DNA from: an uncultured Altererythrobacter sp.
GTDB taxonomy: Bacteria > Pseudomonadota > Alphaproteobacteria > Sphingomonadales > Sphingomonadaceae
Direction of reading: 5' to 3'
Assembly (NCBI GenBank): GCA_937950385.1
Contig: CALFEA010000295.1
Location: 1-15,947, forward strand
Length of the DNA stretch: 15,947 nucleotides
Below the pieces are notes generated by a model, which did not search any database, was not told the origin of the DNA, and saw nothing but the letters and a program-made list of their open reading frames with translations. This document shows, in pieces, positions 1-6,014 of this stretch; positions within the stretch are counted from its first letter, which is position 1; every line of letters begins with the position of its first letter. Position numbers and translations under genes: made by a program.

Positions 1-1
1 C

Positions 2-1366
2 GATATCTTGCTGCTCGATGAGCCATCGAACCACCTCGATCTAGAGGCGACCTTATGGCTGGAAAACTTCCTCAAATCCTATCCCGCCACGCTGCTGGTC
101 ATCAGCCATGAACGCGATCTGCTGAATAAGGTCGTCGATCATATTCTGCATCTGCAAGGCGGAGAGCTGACGCTTTATTCCGGCGGCTATGATGCGTTTG
201 AGAAACAGCGCGCTGAACGGGCGGCGCAATTGGCATCGGCCAAGGCTTCGCAAGATGCGCAGCGTGCGCGCCTGCAAGATTATGTCGCCCGCAATAGCGC
301 GCGGGCCTCGACCGCCAAGCAGGCGCAATCGCGCGCCAAAATGCTGGCGCGGATGCAGCCAATCGCCGCATTGATTGAGGATCCAACGCTCAGCTTTGGC
401 TTTCCCGATCCGGCTGAATTGCGCTCACCAATGATTACGGTGGAAAGTGCAGCAGTGGGTTATGGCGAAGCGCCGCCGATTTTGAAGCGACTGAACTTTC
501 GGATTGATGCCGATGACCGGATCGCGCTGCTGGGCCGCAATGGCAATGGTAAGACGACGCTTGCACGGCTGCTTGCATCGCAGCTTCAACCGGCAGAAGG
601 CGAAGTGAATGCGCCTGGCCGTCTCAAAGTGGGCTATTTCACGCAATATCAGGTGGAGGAATTGTCTGCCGATGAAACCCCGCTCGATCTGATGACCCGC
701 GCAATGAAGGGCGAGGCGCAGGGCGCTGTTCGGGCGCAATTGGGCCGCTTTGGCTTTTCCGGTCCGCGCGCTGGGCAGATGGTTGCGAAACTATCAGGCG
801 GAGAGCGGGCGCGGCTGGCGCTGGCGCTGATCACCCGTGATGCACCGCATTTGCTCATTCTGGATGAGCCAACCAACCACCTGGATGTGGATGCGCGCGA
901 GGCGCTGATCCAAGCGCTCAATGATTATTCCGGCGCGGTCATCCTGATCAGCCACGACCGCCATATGGTCGAGCTCACATCAGACCGGCTGGTGCTGGTC
1001 GACGATGGCACGGCGCGCGAATATGATGGCAGCATGGAAAATTACATCGACTTTGTGCTGGGCCGTAAACAGCCCAAGGATGAGCGCGGCGGCGGTAAGA
1101 AACGCGGCGCAGGCGGCAAAAACGCTGGCGCAAAGCTGCGCAAAGCCAAAGCCGAATTGACCAAGGCCGAAGACGCGATTGCGCGCCTAACTGCTGAAAC
1201 CGAGCGGCTTGATCAGCTAATTCTTGACCAAAGCGGCGCCGCGGCCGGGCCAGACAGCACAGCGATGCAGACTTTGCTCACGCAGCGCGCAGAGGCTGGC
1301 GATCGGCTGGCAGAGGCAGAGGAGGCATGGCTTGCCGCTGGCGCTGCGCTGGAGAGCGGCGATTAG
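2..1366 (+). CDS. ABC-F family ATPase, 3' part (5' end outside window)
   Basis: C-terminal part of a soluble twin-ATPase ABC-F protein (Uup/YheS-like). Members of this family act on ribosomes and have no membrane domain. The frame is open to the left edge and begins inside the first ABC domain at its Walker B/D-loop (LLLDEPSNHLD), so the start codon and first Walker A are missing. Numbering from the codon at position 8, the H-loop of domain 1 is ISHERD (32-37). A charged linker at about 64-120 follows, where ABC-F proteins carry the P-site tRNA-interacting motif. Domain 2 has Walker A GRNGNGKT (176-183), signature LSGGE (262-266), Walker B LLILDE (282-287) and H316. After a basic Gly/Lys-rich stretch (357-380) comes a predicted coiled coil (about 378-445), as in Uup/YheS types. 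All catalytic motifs are intact. The exact subfamily cannot be fixed without the N-terminus. The flavoprotein gene downstream is 134 bp away and probably separately transcribed. Confidence 0.93.
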   Translation, partial: DILLLDEPSNHLDLEATLWLENFLKSYPATLLVISHERDLLNKVVDHILHLQGGELTLYSGGYDAFEKQRAERAAQLASAKASQDAQRARLQDYVARNSARASTAKQAQSRAKMLARMQPIAALIEDPTLSFGFPDPAELRSPMITVESAAVGYGEAPPILKRLNFRIDADDRIALLGRNGNGKTTLARLLASQLQPAEGEVNAPGRLKVGYFTQYQVEELSADETPLDLMTRAMKGEAQGAVRAQLGRFGFSGPRAGQMVAKLSGGERARLALALITRDAPHLLILDEPTNHLDVDAREALIQALNDYSGAVILISHDRHMVELTSDRLVLVDDGTAREYDGSMENYIDFVLGRKQPKDERGGGKKRGAGGKNAGAKLRKAKAELTKAEDAIARLTAETERLDQLILDQSGAAAGPDSTAMQTLLTQRAEAGDRLAEAEEAWLAAGAALESGD

Positions 1367-1439
1367 GCGGCACGCCATCGGCGCTGCGGGAATTTAAGAC
1401 GCACACCCGCCCGTTTCATTGATGAAAAGCGCGCCCGCG

Positions 1440-1458
1440 TTTACCATTCGCTAACCAA
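1440..1458 (+). promoter_or_regulatory. Candidate CtrA-type box upstream of the flavoprotein cluster
   Basis: Two half-sites, TTTACCAT (1440-1447) and CTAACCAA (1451-1458), repeat directly with an 11-bp period. This matches the geometry of the alphaproteobacterial CtrA box (TTAA-N7-TTAA, often TTAACCAT half-sites) with one mismatch in each TTAA core. A TATTCT hexamer (1459-1464) just downstream could serve as a -10. The box ends 42 bp before the ATG. This is motif matching by eye only. Confidence 0.35.
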
Positions 1459-1472
1459 TATTCTTCATGCCT

Positions 1473-1490
1473 GTTTGGGACATCTCAAAC
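1473..1490. promoter_or_regulatory. Imperfect dyad immediately upstream of the flavoprotein ribosome-binding site
   Basis: GTTTG (1473-1477) and CAAAC (1486-1490) form inverted arms. The inner GA/TC pair adds to the symmetry, so 14 of 18 positions are symmetric. The element abuts the GGGGA Shine-Dalgarno-like sequence. It could be an operator or a small 5'-leader hairpin. Chance cannot be excluded. Confidence 0.25.
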
Positions 1491-1500
1491 GGGGAAAATA

Positions 1501-3114
1501 ATGGTTCAGAATTCAGTTCAGCCCACACAAAACAGCGGCGTAATCGACGTTGATGTGGCCATCATTGGCGCAGGCCCAGCCGGTCTGACCGCCGGATATT
1601 TGCTGACCAAGCAAGGCAAGACTGTCGCGATCATCGAAAAGGATGACACTTATGTGGGCGGCATCAGCCGCACGGTTGAGCATGAGGGTTACCGGTTCGA
1701 CATCGGCGGCCACCGCTTTTTCTCCAAATCACAGCAAGTCGTCGATTTGTGGAATGAAATCCTTCCCGATGATTTCATCCAGCGTCCGCGCATGAGCCGC
1801 ATCTATTATGAAGGTAAATTCTATTCCTACCCTCTGCGCGCCTTTGAAGCTTTGGGGAACCTGGGCATTCTGCGCAGCACGGCCTGCATGGTCAGCTATT
1901 TGCGCTACAAACTCTTCCCGATCAAAGATGTGAAGAGCTTTGAAGATTGGACCACAAACCAGTTCGGCAAGAAGCTCTATTCAATCTTTTTCAAGACCTA
2001 TACGGAAAAAGTATGGGGCATGCCCTGCGATGAGATGAGCGCCGATTGGGCCGCTCAACGTATTAAGGGCCTATCGCTTTGGAGTGCGGTTATTGACGGG
2101 CTGAAACGCTCAATGGGCCTCAACAAAAAACCAAATGATGGCCAAGAGGTTAAAACTCTGCTCGAAACATTCCGCTATCCGCGCCTTGGGCCCGGCATGA
2201 TGTGGGATGCAGCGCGCGATCACATTCTCGCCACTGGCAAGGGTCAGGTGTTGATGGGCCATTCGCTCGATCAATTGGCTGCTGACGGCAATGGCGGCTG
2301 GTCGATGACCGCGACCAGTGCAAACGGCAAAGTGCAAATCCGGGCGAAAGACGCGATCAGTTCTGCGCCAATGCGCGAGCTTTCCAAGCGCGTTCACCCG
2401 CTGCCGCAATCCAGCCTCCAGGCCGATAATCTGCGCTACCGCGATTTTCTCACCGTCGCTTTGATGGTGAAATCCGATGATTTGTTCCCCGACAATTGGA
2501 TTTATATTCATGATGACCGGGTGCAAGTTGGCCGCGTGCAAAACTTCCGCAGCTGGTCACCTGAAATGATCCCGGATGAAGATATGGCCTGCGTTGGCTT
2601 AGAATATTTCTGCTTCGAAGGGGATGGTCTGTGGTCATCATCCGATGAAGATTTGATTGCGCAAGCGACCAAGGAAATGGAAATTCTCGGGCTTTGTGAT
2701 CCAGCCAAAGTCGTTAGCGGCGCGGTTGTTCGTCAGGAAAAAGCATACCCTGTTTACGACGATGCCTATGAAGCCAATGTCGATGCGATGCGCATGGAAT
2801 TGGAAGAGAAATTCCCATCGCTGCACATGGTCGGCCGCAATGGCATGCACCGTTATAACAATCAGGATCACGCGATGATGACCGCGATGCTGACAGTTGA
2901 AAACATCCTAGCGGGGACGCGTGTCTACGATACATGGTGCGTGAACGAGGATGCTGAATATCACGAGGCTGGCGATGAAGGTGAAGCAAAAGTTCTGCCT
3001 GCAGCCGAAGCGGCCGAGGCGGAAACACCTGCGACCAAACCTGTCACTCCGGATCAAGCCGCTGCGCTCAATTCTATGCGCGATGTCCCGACCAGCATTC
3101 GCAAGGCTGGATAG
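1501..3114 (+). CDS. FAD-dependent oxidoreductase (amine-oxidase / UDP-galactopyranose-mutase-like)
   Basis: A 537-residue flavoprotein. The N-terminal Rossmann fold is clear: GAGPAG dinucleotide-binding glycines at 23-28, an acidic strand end at E46, and a GGISRT segment (53-58). GYRFDIGGHRFFSK (63-76) is the conserved FAD-contact region seen in protoporphyrinogen-oxidase, amine-oxidase and UDP-galactopyranose-mutase relatives. A second FAD-contact region lies near 442-470 (LHMVGRNGMHRYNNQDHAM). The last 55 residues are low-complexity Ala/Glu/Pro, outside the fold. No signal peptide is seen, so it should be cytoplasmic. The ATG has GGGGA 5 bp upstream. It heads a cluster with GtrA and GT-C-like membrane proteins, which points to sugar-nucleotide or polyprenyl-linked sugar chemistry rather than haem synthesis; that is inference. 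The exact reaction is not determinable from sequence. Confidence 0.85.
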   Translation: MVQNSVQPTQNSGVIDVDVAIIGAGPAGLTAGYLLTKQGKTVAIIEKDDTYVGGISRTVEHEGYRFDIGGHRFFSKSQQVVDLWNEILPDDFIQRPRMSRIYYEGKFYSYPLRAFEALGNLGILRSTACMVSYLRYKLFPIKDVKSFEDWTTNQFGKKLYSIFFKTYTEKVWGMPCDEMSADWAAQRIKGLSLWSAVIDGLKRSMGLNKKPNDGQEVKTLLETFRYPRLGPGMMWDAARDHILATGKGQVLMGHSLDQLAADGNGGWSMTATSANGKVQIRAKDAISSAPMRELSKRVHPLPQSSLQADNLRYRDFLTVALMVKSDDLFPDNWIYIHDDRVQVGRVQNFRSWSPEMIPDEDMACVGLEYFCFEGDGLWSSSDEDLIAQATKEMEILGLCDPAKVVSGAVVRQEKAYPVYDDAYEANVDAMRMELEEKFPSLHMVGRNGMHRYNNQDHAMMTAMLTVENILAGTRVYDTWCVNEDAEYHEAGDEGEAKVLPAAEAAEAETPATKPVTPDQAAALNSMRDVPTSIRKAG

Positions 3115-3131
3115 GTTAAAGCGGGCACTTT

Positions 3132-3136
3132 GGGGG
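3132..3136 (+). promoter_or_regulatory. Ribosome-binding site fixing the GtrA start
   Basis: A TTG codon at 3130 is in frame with the GtrA gene. However, the G-rich GGGGG-like run just after it lies 5-6 nt before the in-frame ATG at 3142, which is a better-placed start. I therefore use 3142. Confidence 0.45.
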
Positions 3137-3141
3137 CAAAT

Positions 3142-3558
3142 ATGCGCGATGTGATGACCAAATTAACCGACCTGCGCTTCATCCGCTATATTGCGGCAAG
3201 CGTAGGCGCATTGGCAGTGGATGTGGGCAGCTTTCTAGCGTTAATGGCGCTGGGAATGCTGGCTGCGCCTGCCTCTGCAATCGGTTACAGCTTGGGCATT
3301 CTGGCGCATTGGCTGCTTTCCAGCCGGACGGTGTTTCAAGATACGGTCGCAGCTGGCGGGACGCAGCGCACAAAGCAAAAGGCTTTGTTCGTCGTCTCTG
3401 CCTTGGTGGGCCTAGGCCTGACCACGGGGATTGTCGGCGGCGCTGATTTGGCGGGCGTGGACCCGCGTCTGGCGAAGATTTTGGCGATCGTGGTCAGCTT
3501 TACCGCCACTTGGCTGATCCGTTCAAAAATCGTCTTTCGCGCGGCATCCGGCGGCTAA
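3142..3558 (+). CDS. GtrA family membrane protein
   Basis: A 138-residue protein with four predicted membrane helices (about 13-37, 42-60, 80-100, 109-127), the usual GtrA size and topology. It shows the internal two-fold pattern of the family: each half ends in a W-x-SRTVF / W-x-RSKIVF element (57-65 and 124-132). GtrA proteins are thought to help move polyprenyl-phosphate-linked sugars across the inner membrane, often beside glycosyltransferases. The gene begins 27 nt after the flavoprotein stop and ends 6 nt before the next start, so co-transcription is likely. The TAA stop is in the same reading frame as the following GT-C-like gene. Lipid-linked sugar translocation is inferred from family and context. 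Confidence 0.85.
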   Translation: MRDVMTKLTDLRFIRYIAASVGALAVDVGSFLALMALGMLAAPASAIGYSLGILAHWLLSSRTVFQDTVAAGGTQRTKQKALFVVSALVGLGLTTGIVGGADLAGVDPRLAKILAIVVSFTATWLIRSKIVFRAASGG

Positions 3559-3564
3559 AACGCC

Positions 3565-5346
3565 TTGCAGAACGCTCTGACCTTCGGCTTCAAAAAACGC
3601 GATTTTCTGCGCCGCGTTGCTCTGACTTGGGCAGCGATTGCCGCTGTAATTGGCCTTATTAATATTGGCGGCATTCTCAGCGCGCGTTTTCCTGATCCCG
3701 ATGATATTATGCGGCTGTTGCAGGTCCGCGATTTACTGGCCGGGCAAAATTGGCTCGACCTTCACCAATACCGCGTTGATAGCGCCAATGGCGGCGTGCT
3801 GATGCATTGGTCGCGGCTGGTGGATATTCCGCTGGCTTTGGTGATTGGCGCGCTGACGCCATTGCTTGGTCAAACTGGTGCAGAGGTCGCTGCTTTGACC
3901 ATTGTCCCGCTGATCACTTTGCTGATTGCGATGATGCTGACCGCGCGGATCGTATGGAAAGTGCTGGGCGAGGAACCCATCACTATGACGTGCATCGCGA
4001 TAGTCCTATCCGTGCCCCTGCTTTTCCAACTGACGCCAATGCGGATTGACCATCATGGTTGGCAGATTGTTGGCGGTTTGATCGCGGTGAATGGCATCAT
4101 GGCGCAGCGTGTTTGGCTTGGCGGATTGACCGCTGGTCTGGCGATGGCGGCATGGTTGTCGATCTCATTGGAAGGGCTGCCCTTAGCCGCTGCAATTTGC
4201 GCATTGATGGCGTGGCGCTGGTGGAGTGACGCCAGAAAACGCGGCTGGCTCGCATGGGTGATGGCAGGCCTCGCGGGCGGATCTGTGCTGTTTTACGGCT
4301 TGACGAAAAATGCAGAGGGGCTGGTCACTTATTGTGACGCCATCGGCCCTGCACATATCGCTATGTTTGTGTTTGGCGCAGCGGTTCTGGGCCTATTGGC
4401 ACGGGCCAACCCCAAGACCCGCCTGACGCTTTTGGCGGGCTTTGCCTTGGCAGGCGGAGGCGCTTTGGCGATCCTATTTGCAGCCGCGCCAGATTGCGCT
4501 GGCAGCAATTTTTCAGCGCTTGATCCGCTCCTGACCACATTCTGGTATGAGCAGGTTTCTGAAGGTCTGCCGATCTGGCATCAGACACTCAGCGATGCCT
4601 TGCAAATCGCGGTGTTTCCGCTGCTTGGTATTATTGCCGCGATCCGTTTTGCACGGTCAAGCGAAGGGGCCTTGCGGACATTTTGGACCGAGTATTCAGC
4701 CCTATTGATCGCTGCATTTTTGGTGGCCATTTTGGTCGCGCGTGCTGGTGCATTGGCGGCCGCTTTGGCGGCGGTTCCCATGGGGTGGCAGATCGCGGCT
4801 TGGCTGAAAAGCATCCGCGAAATGAAGCGCCCAATGCTGCGTGTTCTGGCGATGATTGCATTGGTGGCCGTGCTCGCCCCGGCGATGCCAGTGAAGGCGG
4901 TGCAAAGCCTGCTGCCCGCGCAAAATTCCGCTAATCTGCAAATAGCGACCAAGGCCTCTTCCTGCAATATTGCGGAGAGCGCAAAGCTGCTTAGCGGTCT
5001 TCCAAAAGGCGAGATTTTTGCGCCCCTCGATATTTCCCCGCGCCTGCTTTTGGAGACACATCACAGTGTTGTCGCCACAGGCCATCATCGCGGCGAGAAG
5101 AGTATGGTGTTTGTAATCGAAACGCTAACCGGCCCGGCTGACGCGGCAAAATTGGCGCTGCAAAAGCGCGGATCGGATTATATCGCGCTTTGCCCAGACC
5201 TCAGCGAAGCGGCGATGTATGCGCATTCCAATGCTGATGGATTGGCCGCAAAATTAAGCGCTGGCGATGCGCCTGATTGGTTGGAGCCAATTGCGCTGGA
5301 GGGTCAAACCGGTCTCAAAGCATGGCGCATTTTGCCTGCAAAATAA
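3565..5346 (+). CDS. Polytopic GT-C / STT3-like glycosyltransferase-type membrane protein
   Basis: A 593-residue protein with about ten or more hydrophobic helices between residues 15 and 445, then a soluble C-terminal domain of about 145 residues, presumably periplasmic. After helix 1 comes FPDPDDIMRL (42-51), an acidic first-loop motif like the catalytic D-x-D of GT-C enzymes, followed by HWSRLVD (81-87). A second motif, MRIDHHGWQ (159-167), matches the position of the D-H-H/D-x-E metal-binding loop in archaeal AglB/STT3-type proteins. The C-terminal domain has THHSVVATGHHR (498-509), resembling the h-x-V-x(n)-HR segment of STT3-like bacterial proteins. I see no WWDYG-type acceptor motif, so a true oligosaccharyltransferase is doubtful. 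The start is TTG at 3565: an in-frame TAA lies 9 nt upstream and no ATG occurs before residue 49, inside the first-loop motif. A sugar donor of the polyprenyl-phosphate type is inferred. Confidence 0.72.
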   Translation: MQNALTFGFKKRDFLRRVALTWAAIAAVIGLINIGGILSARFPDPDDIMRLLQVRDLLAGQNWLDLHQYRVDSANGGVLMHWSRLVDIPLALVIGALTPLLGQTGAEVAALTIVPLITLLIAMMLTARIVWKVLGEEPITMTCIAIVLSVPLLFQLTPMRIDHHGWQIVGGLIAVNGIMAQRVWLGGLTAGLAMAAWLSISLEGLPLAAAICALMAWRWWSDARKRGWLAWVMAGLAGGSVLFYGLTKNAEGLVTYCDAIGPAHIAMFVFGAAVLGLLARANPKTRLTLLAGFALAGGGALAILFAAAPDCAGSNFSALDPLLTTFWYEQVSEGLPIWHQTLSDALQIAVFPLLGIIAAIRFARSSEGALRTFWTEYSALLIAAFLVAILVARAGALAAALAAVPMGWQIAAWLKSIREMKRPMLRVLAMIALVAVLAPAMPVKAVQSLLPAQNSANLQIATKASSCNIAESAKLLSGLPKGEIFAPLDISPRLLLETHHSVVATGHHRGEKSMVFVIETLTGPADAAKLALQKRGSDYIALCPDLSEAAMYAHSNADGLAAKLSAGDAPDWLEPIALEGQTGLKAWRILPAK

Positions 5347-5382
5347 GCGTGTGATCTGAGGGCATTACCCTGTGATCTCGGC

Positions 5383-5412
5383 TTTGGCCTCGTTTGGCCT
5401 TATCTGGCCTCG
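5383..5412 (+). repeat. Three tandem 10-bp repeats (TYTGGCCTyr) in a convergent junction
   Basis: TTTGGCCTCG, TTTGGCCTTA and TCTGGCCTCG follow one another with an exact 10-bp period between the convergent GT-C-like gene and msrB. A GTGATCT direct repeat (5351-5357, 5372-5378) and a small AGGG/CCCT hairpin (5359-5371) lie just before. There is no T-run, so a classical terminator is not evident. Confidence 0.6.
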
Positions 5413-5429
5413 CTGTCTCAAATGCCTAT

Positions 5430-5927
5430 TTAGGCGGGCTTAAAGTCCATTGCGACGCCATTGATGCAATGCCGTTTACCGGTCGGTTTTGGCCCATCGC
5501 TAAAGATATGGCCTAAATGTCCGCCGCAATCGGCACAGTGCACTTCGGTGCGGGGCACGCCGATTTTATAGTCGGTGGAGGTTTTTACAGCGCCCTTGTC
5601 AATCGCCGCCCAAAAGCTGGGCCAGCCGGTGCGGCTGTCGAATTTTGTGCGCGAGGAATAGAGCCGGTTGCCGCAGCCTGCACAGACGAATGTGCCGCGC
5701 CGTTTTTCCTTATCCAAGGGCGAGGAGAAAGGCCGCTCTGTCGCCGCCTCGCGCAAAACGCGGTATTCTGCCTTGGTCAGTTTTTTGCGCCACTGCGCAT
5801 TGGTGAGCTTAACCGGGAAATTCTTCGCCTGAGCTGGCGCTGCTCCGCAAGCTGCCAGAACAGGCAGGGCTGCACTGGCGGCAAACCCCGCCAAGATATG
5901 GCGGCGTGATGTGTTGCAATCAGACAT
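5430..5927 (-). CDS. msrB: Methionine-R-sulfoxide reductase B, exported
   Basis: A 165-residue MsrB that reduces the R-epimer of methionine sulfoxide in proteins. The SelR domain spans about 42-165. It has the structural zinc cysteines C82/C85 and C131/C134, the RTGWPSFW substrate-pocket segment (99-106), the GHIFSDGP loop (139-146) and the catalytic cysteine C154 in RHCING. The N-terminus is an export signal with a twin-arginine motif, SRRHILAG (7-14), a hydrophobic core, and LAAC (24-27), a plausible lipobox ending at C27. The mature protein should therefore act in the periplasm, possibly membrane-anchored. The ATG is preceded by GGAGGA with 6 nt spacing, a strong ribosome-binding site. It lies 85 bp downstream of the P450 on the same strand and converges with the glycan cluster. 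Whether it shares the P450 transcript is open. Confidence 0.93.
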   Translation of the reverse strand: MSDCNTSRRHILAGFAASAALPVLAACGAAPAQAKNFPVKLTNAQWRKKLTKAEYRVLREAATERPFSSPLDKEKRRGTFVCAGCGNRLYSSRTKFDSRTGWPSFWAAIDKGAVKTSTDYKIGVPRTEVHCADCGGHLGHIFSDGPKPTGKRHCINGVAMDFKPA

Positions 5928-5957
5928 TATCGTTCCTCCAGCTTATGCGCAGTTCCT

Positions 5958-5971
5958 ACCTATAGGTTCGC
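5958..5971. promoter_or_regulatory. Palindrome and P450-type motif upstream of msrB
   Basis: ACCTATAGGT (5958-5967) is a perfect 10-bp palindrome. Overlapping it, ATAGGTTCGC (5962-5971) is, on the minus strand, GCGAACCTAT. That is one base different from GCGAACCTAA at 7447-7456 in the P450 upstream region. It lies 31-44 nt before the msrB start, a normal operator/promoter distance. Confidence 0.3.
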
Positions 5972-5982
5972 AGCAAATCGCC

Positions 5983-6014
5983 AAAAGGTTTCAATTGGCC
6001 CAAACCAACCTTTT
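5983..6014 (-). terminator. Possible stem-loop at the 3' end of the P450 gene
   Basis: AAAAGGTT (5983-5990) and AACCTTTT (6007-6014) are perfect inverted arms with a 16-nt loop; the right arm overlaps the P450 stop codon. In the transcript the stem would fall right at the end of the coding region, followed by TTGGC rather than a T-run. It is at best a weak terminator or a 3'-end stabilising hairpin. Confidence 0.3.

Larger units (their letters stand above)
1367..1500. other. Intergenic region between the ABC-F gene and the flavoprotein cluster
   Basis: This 134-bp gap is the largest between genes in the window. It holds a short dyad, TTTCAT-TG-ATGAAA (1414-1427), and a CtrA-like direct repeat (1440-1458). 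It also holds an imperfect dyad (1473-1490) and the Shine-Dalgarno-like GGGGA (1491-1495) of the next gene. No classical GC-stem plus T-run terminator is visible after the ABC-F stop codon. It is probably the promoter region of the 1501-5346 cluster. Confidence 0.5.

Noticed and set aside
8..10. TTG at 8 as the start of the ABC-F gene
   Set aside because: The sequence begins in the middle of a Walker B motif (two in-frame codons precede it), so the true start lies upstream of the window.
1414..1427. TTTCAT-TG-ATGAAA dyad as a terminator of the ABC-F gene
   Set aside because: AT-rich 6-bp arms with a 2-nt loop cannot form a stable hairpin in RNA; it could be a small operator, but nothing else supports it.
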